A stretch of DNA of 64,000 nt from positions 96,717 to 160,716 of the forward strand of contig QRFJ01004204.1 in NCBI GenBank assembly GCA_006176705.1. Direction: 5' to 3'. This document shows positions 1 through 11,729 of the stretch, piece after piece. The first letter of the stretch is position 1. Every line of letters starts with the position of its first letter. Made by a program: the position numbers and the translations under genes. The notes under the pieces are model-generated. The model saw nothing but the letters and a program-made list of their open reading frames with translations. It was not told where the DNA came from and made no database searches. Origin of the DNA: Cocos nucifera. Taxonomy: Eukaryota > Streptophyta > Magnoliopsida > Arecales > Arecaceae.

Positions 1-756
1 GACTCCACCTCCCTTTTGGATTCCAATCAGAGTTCTACTAAGAATCCAGTTTGACTGGTCTTAGGCGCCCTCTAAGGAGGAATCCAGGGGTCTCTATTCC
101 AACCAATCAGATTTAGATCTGATTTCACAAAGGGTTGTGATTGGTTGAGAGGAAGAGGAGTTGGATCACAAGAGGTCTATAAATAAGACCCTGCGCCCAA
201 CCCTAATTCTAAGTGAAAATGAGATTTCCCACGCCCCAAGGCTGCCTCTCCCCTCCTTCTCCATGCCATAGTCTCTTCTCCCCTTGCTCTCCACGTCCAA
301 AAGTGTTTTGGACTTAGTTTGGTGCGATTCAGATCAAGGAAAGGCGATCAAAAGCAAGAAGGCTGCGCTGCTGCAAAAGGACGACTGCAGATCTTCAAAA
401 GAGTTTTGAAGATCCTCCAGATCAGATCCAGATCTGATTTTTGGAGGTGTGATAGAGAAGAAGAGGATCTCCAGATCCAACCCGAGTGGATACCGGTAGA
501 GGCCAGGCGCTTGCGTGGCTAAGATCCAGAACCTTCCGCTGCAATCAGGATCATCTACAGGGTAATAGGATTACCCAAATCAGGTAAATTAAATTTGATT
601 TAATTTATCTTATTTTATTTTATTTATTAAAATAATAAGAATCAGATCTGAAACATATCAAGATCTGATTGAGATCAAGAGAAAATTTTTGAAATATATC
701 TCTTGATCTAATCAGATCTGGACGAACCTGGACCGGGAAATCAGGATTTCCCTTCA
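1..756 (+). repeat. Copia-1 5' LTR, 3' third only
   Basis: This matches 7897-8659 almost base for base and ends in CTTCA two bases before the PBS. Differences seen: near 213-222 versus the longer form around 8103-8122, and one indel cluster near 313-319. The rest of the LTR lies upstream of the window. A short open frame at 319-522 recurs at 8204-8425 and is LTR noise, not a gene. Confidence 0.95.
178..185 (+). promoter_or_regulatory. TATA box of Copia-1 5' LTR
   Basis: TATAAATA lies in a conserved stretch of the LTR and recurs at 8074-8081 in the 3' LTR. Its place, roughly 570 bases before the LTR end, fits a Pol II start that would define the R region. Activity is not shown by sequence. 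Confidence 0.6.
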
Positions 757-2628
757 ACTGGTATCAGAGCCATGGTTCTAGATTGTTTAGATCTGATTTT
801 AATTTTATTTTAATTAGAAAATAAAGTGATTTCAGATGTCACATGAGATGTGATCAGATCTGAAATCAGAAAAATTAAAATTAAATGATTTGGATCTAAG
901 AACATGAAGATATGCATGACTAGTTCTAGAATAGAATAGTTCTATAGAATAGTTTTGCATGTCTTTGATTTAATCTGATTAAATCATATTTTAGATCTTC
1001 TTATTTACTATTTTCTGATATTATAAGTGTTATAATAACATCTGATAAACAGCAAATAAAAATTATTTAATTTTAAATATCATATGAGATATGATAGATG
1101 CATGACTAGACTAGTTGTAGAATAGTTCTACATAATTGTCTAGATTAGAATTTATTTTGATTAGATCAATTTAAATCTAATTTTTTAGATTATTATGTGA
1201 TAATTTAGATCTGAAAACATGCATGATTTGATACATGAGATGTATGCAAAATATGCCATTGATTAGATCTAAATTTGTATATGAGATATATGATATAGAT
1301 CTATAACTGTTTTGTAGATTTACATGTTCCTGATTAAGGCGTTCCTCTTGGCCGTCCGGTCATAAGAACGAAGAAGGGTTTAAAGGCCCTCTCTTCCCAT
1401 TCGATGGGGTGTTCTTATGACGTGTAGGGGTGCTGCGTGTTCGTCCTTAATCAGAAACCCAAAACTTACTTTCTGCAAAACCCTAGATCCTGAAACCCTA
1501 GGATTTATTGTGCATATTTTGTTTATGAACCCAACTTAATTAAGAATTAAGTTTATGGAATATTAATTAGGTCTAAAATTGAGAATTTCAGATCTAAGAC
1601 ATATTCATAATACTGGGTTCGGGCTTGGGTAGCTCAATTAGGTCTAAGCGGTTGATCAAACCGAATCAAGAGTTGGTTAGATGGGATCAACAATGCTTAA
1701 ATTGACCAGCCTAATAGGATTAAGTCTGGGTCAAGATCGAGTCACGATCAAGCAAGACCTAATTAGGCTCAGAGGTTAGAGTCTGGATTGTAGGCTAACC
1801 CAATTGGTTCTGACTCAACAATTTGGTGTCTAAGGTAAGTTTGGCACAGACGACCGACTGGTTTTTAATTGGAAGCTACTCGACCTGAATGCGTTCTTGT
1901 GCGAGTTAACGGCATATTCCTTCCACCGGTCTCACTTACCTGGCCATATCTGTTGACACAGTTCTGATCTGAGGTGGTCAATAATCCGAGCTGACCCATG
2001 CCACTAGGTTAGTCATAATTGTTATGACTAAGCCAAGTCTAGTTTAATGAGACCTGAATCAATTCTCCCTAAGAAAAGATTAAGTCCGAGGTCTTCCACC
2101 ATTGTAGACGTGCGGGCCCTTCCCGGGGTTGATTGTTCTCGGCTGGATACAGTGGCTCAGTTGCACCGGGAAGACGCAACCATGTCTATTAGGCATTGGA
2201 TGCTATGGGCTGGAGGATGAGTTGGGCTCAATATTCCGGATACGGTGAGAGACCCAATTAGGAACCCAGTCTATGCAAATGGTGGGTCTGACTTAACTAA
2301 GGAGTGGATCAATATTCCGGATACGGTGAGATTCATGAATTAGAGACCAAGTTTGGGTGCACCATGATTAGAGAATCATTGAACAAGAGTTGTTCACTCA
2401 TTGGCTAACCCATCACCAATAACTGTTAGGTGAGGTGATGAGTCAGTTGGTGAGACCGCACCACCCACTAGAAATCATCAATCGCGGAGATTTTCGCATC
2501 TCTACAGAGGGAGTGTAGGGATCCGAGAAAATAGTGGGAGCTAATTTGTTTAAAAATAAAATCCCTAAACAAATTGGTCAAGTCAAAATTACAGTATCTA
2601 ACTAGAATCTTTGACTCTCTACAGGAAA
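757..2628 (+). other. Copia-1 leader with tRNA-Met primer binding site
   Basis: TGGTATCAGAGC at 759-770 is the standard plant initiator tRNA-Met primer site, two bases after the LTR. The remaining 1.85 kb has no credible gene. It holds an imperfect inverted repeat (1330-1369 with 1411-1454) and a 22-bp direct repeat (2229-2250 and 2310-2331). A leader this long could carry packaging signals; that is inference. Confidence 0.85.
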
Positions 2629-3464
2629 ATGTCTGCGTCCAACCCACTGGCACGTATCCTAGACACACATAGACTGACTGGACCCAATTATAAAGATTGG
2701 CTCAGGAACTACAAAATTGTTTTGGGTTCAGAGAAGTTAACACATGTTTTGGACCAGGACCCTCCCACCTTACCAGCTCGTCCATCCACTGAACAGAGAG
2801 CGTCTCTGGAAAAATGGATTGACGAAGACAATAAGGCCAGATACTACATGTTGGGCTCGATGTCTGATGAGCTCCAGCGCCAACATGAAGATATCGGGAC
2901 TGCTCGCCAAATGTTGGCTCACCTGCAGGAGATGTTTGGTGAACAGAGTCGCGCAGCCAAATATCAAGTCACGAAAATGACTTTTTAAGGCTAAGATGCG
3001 TGATGGGCAGTCAGTCCAAGATCACTGTCTGACAATGATCAAGGACATGGAAGAGCTTGAGAAGCTCGGTGTGAAGTTGGACTTGGACTTGCAGAACGAT
3101 ATTATTCTGCAATCCTTGACTGATGCATATGGGCAATTCATCATGAATTACCACATGCATAAACTTCAAAATTCCTTGGCCGAGTTGATGAATATGCTGG
3201 TTACCGCTGAGCTTTCTATGAAAGGTTCTAAAGGCTCAGTTCTTGCTATGGAACGGACTTCTTCCAAAAGAAAGTCTTATGGAAAGAAAAAGAAGTCTGT
3301 GAAAAAGCAAAAGGTAGAAGGATCAAAGAAGAAGAAGGCAGAACCGAAGAAGAAGGTCGATGGCAAAGGAAAGTGTTTCCATTGCAACAGCGACGGCCAT
3401 TGGAAGCGGAACTGCCCTACTTACCTGGCCACCCTGAAAGAACAAGAAGGAAGGTCCTTCTGGA
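2629..3464 (+). pseudogene. gag: Copia-1 gag (capsid/nucleocapsid), frameshifted
   Basis: Gag forms the virus-like particle that packages element RNA. I start at the ATG at 2629 (MSASNPLARI); earlier in-frame codons lack an ATG. The N-terminal part reads to a stop at 2986-2988. One base appears to be missing from a T run just before it, and the frame then continues from 2996. The second part is capsid-like, becomes very lysine-rich (about 3260-3370), and ends in an intact CX2CX4HX4C zinc knuckle (CFHCNSDGHWKRNC, about 3373-3414). A second frame change near 3450-3460 joins it to the protease frame. Known: Copia gag and pol are normally one open frame. The two frame changes would block normal translation. 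Confidence 0.9.
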
Positions 3465-6362
3465 GGTATGCTCGTTATTGAGTCTAACCTTACGGTTTCT
3501 TCTGCATCCAGTTGGGTGCTTGACTCTGGTTCTAGTGCTCATCTGTGCACTTCTATGCAGGGTCTTGAGGATAGCAGGAGGCTGAGGGATGGAGACATGA
3601 TCCTACGCGTCGGTAATGGAGCAAGAGTTGCTGCAGTAGCCGTGGGAACATACCCTCTGCGATTACCATCTGGTTTAGACTTAGTTTTAAAAGACTGTTA
3701 TTATGTGCCTGCAGCTAGCAGGAATTTGATTTCTGTTTCATGCTTAGCACAAGAAGGTTATGTGATCACCTTCTTTAAGGACCATTGTAACATTCTTTAT
3801 GAAAGAAATAAAATTGCAAATGGTTTCCTTGTTAATGGTCTTTATCAGTTGCATATTGATGTACCTGTTTTAACTATCGAGCAAAACGTGAATGCCAAAC
3901 GACCTAGGGATAGTCCAAACGACAGATATCTATGGCACCTGAGATTAGGTCATATAGCAGAAGATAGGATTAACAAATTGGAGAAAAATGGGCTATTGAG
4001 TCCATTGACTTTTGAGTCATATCCAACTTGTGAATCTTGTCTTCAAGGCAAAATGACTAAACTCCCTTTTGTTGGACATGGGGAGAGGGCCACAGATCTC
4101 CTTGCCCTAGTACATACTGATGTGTGCGGCCCATTCGATGTGCCGGCTAGAGGCAATTTTGTCTACTTCATTACCTTTACCGATGATCTGTCTAGGTATG
4201 GGTATGTGTATCTTATGAGACATAAGTCTGAAGCCTTTGAAAAGTTCAAAGAATTCAGACATGAAGTAGAAAAACAAACTGGAAAACCCATTAAGGTTCT
4301 TCGATCAGATCGAGGAGGTGAATACCTTAGCCGGGAATTCCTAGACTATCTTAAGGAAAATGGCATAGTCTCTCAATGGACTCCACCAGGAACACCTCAA
4401 CTCAACGGGGTTTCAGAACGGAGAAATCGGACTCTATTGGATATGGTTCGATCCATGATGAGCTTCACAGACCTCCCAGATTTTCTTTGGGGACATTCAT
4501 TATTAACTTCAATCTATTTACTGAATAGGGTTCCCTCTAAAACCGTTCCTACCACACCGTATGAGATATGGCACGGTAAGAAACCAAGTCTGAGTCATCT
4601 CAGAATTTGGGGTTGTCCGGCTTATGTCAAAAGACAACAAGCGGACAAGTTAGAGTTTAGGTCCTTTAGAGCTCGATTCATAGGATATCCTAAAGAGTCA
4701 TTAGGATACTATTTCTACATTCCAGAAGACCACAATGTGATTGTGAGTCGACATGCCATATTTCTTGAAAAATAGTTTATTCAAGATAGTGGCATTGGAA
4801 AGCAGATTAAGCTTGATGAGAAAGTCTCACAAGCAGAACGAGCTAAGGACCAAGTGGAACCAAATCAGGTTGAGCCAATAAGAACACTACCTCCTCCACC
4901 TCGTAGATCGGAAAGAGTTTCCCGTCCCCCTGAAAGATACTTAGGTATTATTTCAGAGGATGTAGAGGAAATGTTCCTCATAGGTAATGGTGCTCATGGT
5001 GATGATCCCAAAACCTACAACGAGGCGATATCAGATATCGACTCCGAGAAATGGCTTGAGGCAATGAAGTCAGAGAATCGACTCGATGCACTCAAACCAA
5101 GTCTGGACCTTGGTAGATCCACCAGAAGGTATAGTACCTATTGGGTGTAAATGGATCTTCAAGAGAAAGATTGGTGCAGATGGGAATGTGGAGACATTCA
5201 AGGCTAGACTGGTGGCAAAAGGTTATAGTCAACGTGAAGGCATTGACTATCAGGATACCTTTTCCCCGGTAGCTATGCTAAAATCCATCCGCACATTGCT
5301 TGCTGTTGCAGCCTATTTCGATTATGAAATATGGCAAATGGACGTGAAAACGGCATTCCTAAATGGATATCTTGAGGAAGATATCTATATGGAACAGCCG
5401 CTAGGTTTCACATCCAGTGATACTGATCACAAGGTTTGCAAGCTGCAAAGGTCCATATATGGACTTAAGCAAGCATCTCGGAGCTGGAACACTCGTTTCA
5501 ATGATGTGATCAAAAAGTTTGGTTTCATCAAAAATGAAGAGGAACCATGTGTTTTCAAAAGGGTCAGTGGGAGCGCTGTTGTCTTCCTCGTATTGTACGT
5601 GGATGACATCCTCCTTATTGGGAATGATATTCCCATGTTGACATCAGTCAAGATGTGGTTGTCCAAGGAATTCTCCATGAAAGACCTAGGTGAAGCATCC
5701 TTTATTCTAGGAATTAAGGTCTATAGGGATAGACCGAATAGGATGCTAGGACTTTCACAGAAGATGTACATAGAGGAAGTACTAAAGAGGTTTAGTATGG
5801 AAAACTCTAAGAGGGGATTAATACCCTTCAGACATGGTATTCATCTTTCCAAGAAGATGTGCCCCAGCACACCTGAGGAAATAGAACGCATGAGCAAGAT
5901 CCCTTATGCTTCTGCAATAGGGAGCCTCATGTATGCCATGCTATGTACACGACCTGATATAGCCCATGCTGTGAGTGTCACAAGCAGATATCAGTCAAAT
6001 CCAGGTGAAGAACACTGGACTTCTGTGAAATGTATCCTTAAGTACTTGAGAAGAACTAAGGATATGATGTTGGTCTTTGGTAATGGAGAACTCCAAGTTC
6101 CAGGGATACACAGACTCGGACTTCATGTCCGATATAGATGATCGAAAGTCGACATCTGGCAGACTGTTTGTGCTGGAAGAGTTCCAAGCAAACGGTGATA
6201 CCATCTCATCCGCGATTACCTTGAGAAAGGTTACGTTGAGGTCAAGAGAGTCAACTCCGCACAGATAATGTGGCAGACCCACTTACAAAGCCGTTGGGCC
6301 AGCAGAAGATCGAAGCCCACCTTGAGAAGATGGGACTTAGACTTGTAGCCAATTGGCTTTAG
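3465..6362 (+). pseudogene. pol: Copia-1 pol: protease, integrase, RT, deleted RNase H
   Basis: Domains in order: aspartic protease (WVLDSGSSAHLC, catalytic D at 3522); GAG-pre-integrase (WHLRLGH then CESC, about 3930-4045); integrase core with its acidic triad at 4119, 4308 and 4416 (D-62-D-35-E spacing); and RVT_2 reverse transcriptase with YVDD intact at 5596-5607. Lesions: a TAG at 4773-4775 where relatives carry a glutamate codon; a frame change near 5085-5095 before the RT; another near 6090; and loss of most of RNase H after RKSTSG (about 6150), leaving only the C-terminal tail (DNVADPLTK and on) before the stop at 6360-6362. Protease and integrase could fold, but no full polyprotein can be made. 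The element looks unable to complete replication alone. Confidence 0.93.
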
Positions 6363-6376
6363 GACAAGTGGGAGAT
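6363..6376 (+). promoter_or_regulatory. Polypurine tract of Copia-1
   Basis: GACAAGTGGGAGAT directly follows the pol stop and abuts the 3' LTR TGTTAG. This is the usual primer site for plus-strand DNA synthesis. Confidence 0.85.
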
Positions 6377-8659
6377 TGTTAGATATATGTGCCCTAGAAG
6401 CCAGAATTGGCTGACACTTGTAATACACTTCTAGGGGCAAAATTATAATTTTGACTATAATTAATGAAATGGGTTATTTTCTATCACACATGTGTATTTA
6501 GTGTCTGTGATACATCCTTTGAGTTAATGGTAATGATAATTCATATTTTCAAGAGTTGAAAATTTAAGACATGAATAATCATTATTAACTCATAAACAGC
6601 TCCCGACCATAGGATCATCACGAGGATGGTGATTGATCCGGAAGGTTGGTGTACGATCGCTTCTCTTTAGTAGATGAGTCTTGAGTCTACGGTGTGGAGA
6701 CACCGGAGCGAGAGTACAGGTACTCGTTAGAGAACGAGGGCACTGAGCGTGACCACCTCGAGTAGTCATTAGGAAGTCTACCTTCTCGTCAATGACTGAC
6801 TCGATGCTGCAGTAGTGTGTCTGGTTCTTTGACCTGAGATGCATCGGCAGTTCACCTTGAGGGTGTTATAGTTTGACTACACCATTACTCGGTCTCCTAG
6901 CCATATGGAACCCTGAGGTGTATGTTGGCTATAGCATGTTCATTGTAGGAACTGGATTGCATCAAGATGGGATCTATCTACCTCGGTGGTAGAGGAGTAG
7001 CCCTATGATGATCATGAGAATCAAGTCCAGAAATCCCATGGCCATGGTAGAGTGAAATAATAGAAAGAGTTTCTATTTAGATTTTCACATTGGACTCGAA
7101 TCGAATGATTACATCATATGACAGAGACTAGGGTTTGACGAGTTCACCTTAACCCTAATCTGATCGGGGCTCAAGATAGAAGAACTTAATCACACAGGTA
7201 GCTGCACCAAGAGGTTCGCATTCAGCTCTGATGGGTTGCCACCATATACTGCTAGGTGTCACTGGTGGATTTTGGGAGCAATTAGAATGATTTAGATGAT
7301 CGATCATTCTAGCTGTTCGAATCAGAAGAGTTCTGATCCATCGAAAGGAGTTTCGATGATGTCTATGATAGAGATCATGACATATCCCATTACCATACAG
7401 AACTGAACCTAACTGGGTCACACAAACAAGGGTTTGAATCTGGTGATCATCAATTGAACTGATCTAGTTCAATTGATCTGAATGAGATTCAATTAGGTTC
7501 AAGGAAATCGTGCTAGCACTCGATTGAACCTAACGTTCTTCTTTTACTATCATAAATAAGTTGTCCTGACTGAGCCAAAGGAGTTTGTGCTCAATCAGAG
7601 GCCTTCATATGGTCTGACTGGAGGTTGTCCAAGTCAGAATAGGTTGTCTTATTTGTAAGACATTACCTGCCATTTTTGGTCACCTGCCATTTCTTGTTCT
7701 TTGACTTTGGTCAAAAGTCTACCTTTGACTGGTCAAACGTTGACCATTCACCCTTTGACTTTTGACCACATGTCATGCACCTATTGGAGAGCTGGTGGGG
7801 GCCTGTCCCCCTGCCAGAACCTGGCAAGGAGAAGGGCGCACGCCAAGGGTGGCGTGAGCCCAAGTAGGAGGCGCCTAGGAGTCCTTGTTGGACAAGGACT
7901 CCACCTCCCTTTTGGATTCCAATCAGAGTTCTACTAAGAATCCAGTTTGACTGGTCTTAGGCGCCCTCTAAGGAGGAATCCAGGGGTCTCTATTCCAACC
8001 AATCAGATTTAGATCTGATTTCACAAAGGGTTGTGATTGGTTGAGAGGAAGAGGAGTTGGATCACAAGAGGTCTATAAATAAGACCCTGCGCCCAACCCT
8101 AATTCCTAAGTGAATTGAATAGAGATTTCCCACGCCCCAAGGCTGCCTCTCCCCTCCTTCTCCATGCCATAGTCTCTTCTCCCCTTGCTCTCCACGTCCA
8201 AAAGTGTTTTGGACTTTAGGTTTGGTGCGATTCAGATCAAGGAAAGGCGATCAAAAGCAAGAAGGCTGCGCTGCTGCAAAAGGACGACTGCAGATCTTCA
8301 AAAGAGTTTTGAAGATCCTCCAGATCAGATCCAGATCTGATTTTTGGAGGTGTGATAGAGAAGAAGAGGATCTCCAGATCCAACCCGAGTGGATACCGGT
8401 AGAGGCCAGGCGCTTGCGTGGCTAAGATCCAGAACCTTCCGCTGCAATCAGGATCATCTACAGGGTAATAGGATTACCCAAATCAGGTAAATTAAATTTG
8501 ATTTAATTTATCTTATTTTATTTTATTTATTAAAATAATAAGAATCAGATCTGAAACATATCAAGATCTGATTGAGATCAAGAGAAAATTTTTGAAATAT
8601 ATCTCTTGATCTAATCAGATCTGGACGAACCTGGACCGGGAAATCAGGATTTCCCTTCA
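6377..8659 (+). repeat. Copia-1 3' LTR (full, 2283 bp)
   Basis: It begins TGTTAGATAT after the PPT and ends TTTCCCTTCA. TATA box at 8074-8081. Near 7880-7905 it has a short hairpin (GGAGTCC...GGACTCC). Two other pieces of this LTR family occur at 60742-61560 (reverse) and 63522-64000 (direct). No gene is held here. Confidence 0.95.
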
Positions 8660-8765
8660 TCCACTATGAAGTCCTCAATAACTAACTGTAAAATTAAATT
8701 CTTTTTTCATAGCAAAACCTGCAAAACTGAAACCTCACGACAAACACCAGCTCAGCTTACTCTAG

Positions 8766-9202
8766 ATCTAGACCCGACCCATACATGAATTAGCCACCTT
8801 AAGACCTCTCAAACCAGGCCTTAAGAGCCCTAGGATCAACCCGGATCCTAGCCTAAAATAGACTTTCACGTAACTCTGCCCGTGCACTGAGCCAGCTTAG
8901 TCTCAGCACTGAGCCAGCTAAGTTTCACTGGGTCGGCCCAGTCCCGTGCCATGCCAGTAGTCCTGAATGTGTAGCTCTCTATTTTTTCTATGCTCTGAGA
9001 CTTAGCCAACCCAATTTTGGACTGAGCTAGCTAACCTATAGAAAATTCTTTTTCTACAGTCTTGATTTTCCAACTTTGGTTCTTTGCTTCATCTTGTATC
9101 TCAGGTCTACGAAGCACCAACCAAGCCCCTAAAATCTTCAGAGCCAACACCCTGACTCCTCCCATGGCCTCTCAAGGCTTGGGAGCACCACAAATCCTCA
9201 CA
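8766..9202 (-). repeat. Copia-2a 3' LTR, truncated
   Basis: It matches 11310-11686 and the Copia-2b LTRs, including the words around ACTGAGCCAGCT and the end GGGAGCACCACAAATCC. The outer part is missing beside Copia-1. Confidence 0.8.
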
Positions 9203-10844
9203 ATCTCCACCTTAGTGCCCCAAGCCTTGGCAAACCCCTTGACAATGACCTCCTGCATGATCCCGCTGTCCCCGCACACTCGACAGCCCCTACGCAAACA
9301 TCGCCTCTGCCAATCCTCTTTAGCTGTTGTGCATCCTTGAGGCCTTTGGGATGACCGCCTCCACCACTGAAGATCTATGCTTACTTCTTGGCACCATCCT
9401 GAAATTGTAGGATCCCTTCTGCTTAGCAGCTGCATCACTTTCTCTAAACTTTCTAGGAGAACCTATAGCATTTTTGCACCAACACATGCTATACCATCTA
9501 ACACGATCTCCTCAGAACTATGCCTATCCATCTGCACATGCTGCTCTATCTGGAACTATGCATCATAGGCGCTTTGAACTCATGTTAAATTTTCTCTTCA
9601 ATTATGAAGCCACCACTGTGGAGCTCCACCTATATCCAAAGTCCACCTGATGCCGCAGAAGCTGACTCTATCATCGAGTCCCTCGAGGCCAACCACCCAA
9701 CGCTACACTACTGGGCCTACCGCTGTACCTTGAACACCGTTGCTATCCCTTCGAACCCTCCACACTCTACGGCCCTCTTCGAATCCATATTGGATACCTC
9801 CGCAACCCACGGGCACCTTCGAAACCCAAGAGCTCATCCAACTCTTCTAAATTCAATGACTGAACCCTAGAAAATTTCACCCTAGTCCTTCTCTTCTGCT
9901 CCTACACCAGCCATCGCTTTAGTTGCATCCGGAGAACCATCCTCCACCTGAACCGCAACTCTCCTTAGTGCTCCTATAGAAGAAATCTGATCCATGATAC
10001 TCTCGACTGCTTGAGACCTGCTGGTGCTCTCTAAGACCTCCTGACTCTTCCTGAGATCTGCATTTGATTTCTCTAAGATACCACTAACACTCTCTACTAA
10101 GATACACTCCTTGACTGCTACACCACCAAGCCTCTCTCAGCCCCATGCCTCTAGGGTAGCACTCCTGCAGCACTCTAGTGCTCTCTGACTCATCTCTATG
10201 CCGCTCTATAGCCATCCAACCTTAACTTACTGGACCTCCATGGATCATTCATCTCCATCACTCCCAAGGCTTCGCAAATCCATGCTCTGGTCGAACCACT
10301 GAATGCATCTTCGACTACTTCCCCACCTTCCAGACACCGAAGGACGTATAGTCACTTCATCAGTCTTTCTTCGACCATTACCCCTTGAAAAATCTCTCTT
10401 CAACAGTCCTATACTGTCCATCTTTCTAGAGAATCTTGATGCTCTCCACTGAGATACCTTCCTCGACTGCTGCATTGCTGAGCCTTTCTCAGTCCTACAT
10501 CTCTAGGAAAGCGCTACTACAGCACTCTAGCACTCCCTGCCTGTCACATAACCATCATATATCCCGGCCTTTCCACCAAGACTGATCAACAAATCATGCA
10601 CCAAGTCCTTCCATCCTGGGAAAATCACTTTCCGTTAATCCTCTCAACCTCCACCTTCAACTCGCTGCTCCTGGTTGGCCAAACCACAACAACAACAAGG
10701 TAGATTTGAGACATACCAAGGAATTCTTGTGCAAATTTCTGATTTCACCTTGTATGACTTCTCCTTCACTTCCATGCACCATTAGGCTCTGAAATTTGGC
10801 TCTTTCCATGCATCATCAGGCTCTAAAACTTGGCTCTGATACCA
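9203..10844 (-). other. Copia-2a internal region, no recognised gene
   Basis: This region aligns with 16139-17837 of Copia-2b. Both contain a similar minus-strand stretch (about 9200-9440 and 16150-16420) with words such as TISEW and AKKDWQR, broken by stops. I do not recognise the product. A PBS (ATGGTATCAGAGC on the minus strand) sits at the right end. It may be a decayed gag or noncoding filler. Confidence 0.55.
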
Positions 10845-11679
10845 TGTTGCGGTCCATAATGTTCCAGGCATCACCTAGCTCTGATACCATATTATAGACC
10901 GATGATATCGCTCGAACGTCAATCATCCTTGACATCACAAGCACCGATATCATGTTATGGAAGCTCATGATCTCTAGCACAGACCTAAAGGAACCAGTGA
11001 TATTTTCTATGGATAGCAAACCACTGATCCTCCACCTGGATCTGTGATGGGGTGCCTCCCTCCTTAGGCTTGAGGGAGACGCCCTCTTTTCTAGGGCTTC
11101 TTCAAGAACCTAGGGCGGCAACTCTAAAGAGAAGAAACGAAGAGAGTTGAGGGAGAAAAGTTTTGTGTTCCACACACTTCACCGCATAATAAAACCCTAA
11201 TACAACCTATGTATTTATACATAGCCATTAGGTCCGACCAAAAACTCTCCTGGCTAACCCAAACATGAAAGCACTCACCAAGCCCATGTACACCCATGTC
11301 TCCCATGCTCTCATAACTCTGCCTGCGCATTGAGCCGGCTCAGTCTCAGCACTGAGCCGACTAAGTTTTACTGGGTTGGCTCAGTCTGAAACTAAGCCAG
11401 CATAGGACAAACTGAGCCAGCCCAGTCCTGTGCCATGCCAGCAGTTTCGAACGCATAGCTCTCTATTTTTTCTATGCTCTGAGACTTAGCCGACCCAGTT
11501 TTGGACTGAGCCGGCTAACCTACAGAAATTTTTTTTTCTGTAGTCTTGATTCTCCGACTTTGATTTCTTGCTTCATCTTGTGTCTCAGATCTACGAAGCA
11601 TCTACCAAGCCCCTGAAATCTTTGGAGCCAACATCCTAACTCCTCCCATGGCCTCCCAATGCTTGGGAGCACCACAAAT

Positions 11680-11686
<7 letters not shown>
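10845..11686 (-). repeat. Copia-2a 5' LTR
   Basis: Plus-strand ends are TGTTGC and CCTCACA. A minus-strand TATA (TATAAATA within GTATTTATACATAG, about 11208-11222) matches copies at 15475 and 18165. It ends directly in a CA/TA microsatellite. Confidence 0.8.

Positions 11687-11729
<43 letters not shown>
11682..11729. repeat. (CA)n(TA)n microsatellite
   Basis: A run of CA units passes into TA units. It starts in the last bases of the Copia-2a LTR, so it probably grew from the LTR end or target site. Confidence 0.95.

Larger units (their letters stand above)
1..8659 (+). mobile_element. Copia-1: Ty1/Copia LTR retrotransposon, 5' LTR cut by window edge
   Basis: The order is partial 5' LTR (1-756), PBS (759-770), long leader, gag, protease, integrase, reverse transcriptase, RNase H remnant, PPT (6363-6376) and full 3' LTR (6377-8659). 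This PR-INT-RT-RH order defines Ty1/Copia. The 3' LTR runs TGTTAG...CTTCA. The two LTRs, where both are visible, differ only in two small indel clusters, suggesting recent insertion, yet the coding region carries several frameshifts, one stop and an RNase H deletion. The base after the 3' LTR starts TCCAC, a possible TSD, but the left flank lies outside the window. LTR length (2283 bp) is large for Copia; an Angela/Tork-type lineage is a guess. Confidence 0.95.
8766..11686 (-). mobile_element. Copia-2a: degenerate LTR element, left LTR truncated
   Basis: Two related blocks, 8766-9202 and 10845-11686, flank a 1.6 kb internal region. On the minus strand the right block ends at 10845 and is followed by ATGGTATCAGAGCC (PBS), so the element points left. 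The plus-strand ends CAAATCCTCACA at 9202 and 11686 match. The left LTR lacks its first half next to Copia-1; 8660-8765 is unassigned. The right LTR lacks a block present in Copia-2b. The same family recurs as Copia-2b (15143-18831). No RT or integrase is present. Confidence 0.8.

Noticed and set aside
319..522. Arg/Lys-rich small protein, repeated at 8204-8425
   Set aside because: It is in the LTR and recurs only because the LTR is duplicated; no domain and no start context.
759..770. Possible tRNA-Met gene fragment
   Set aside because: Only the 12-base primer binding complement is present; no tRNA cloverleaf sequence surrounds it. The same holds for the other PBS sites.
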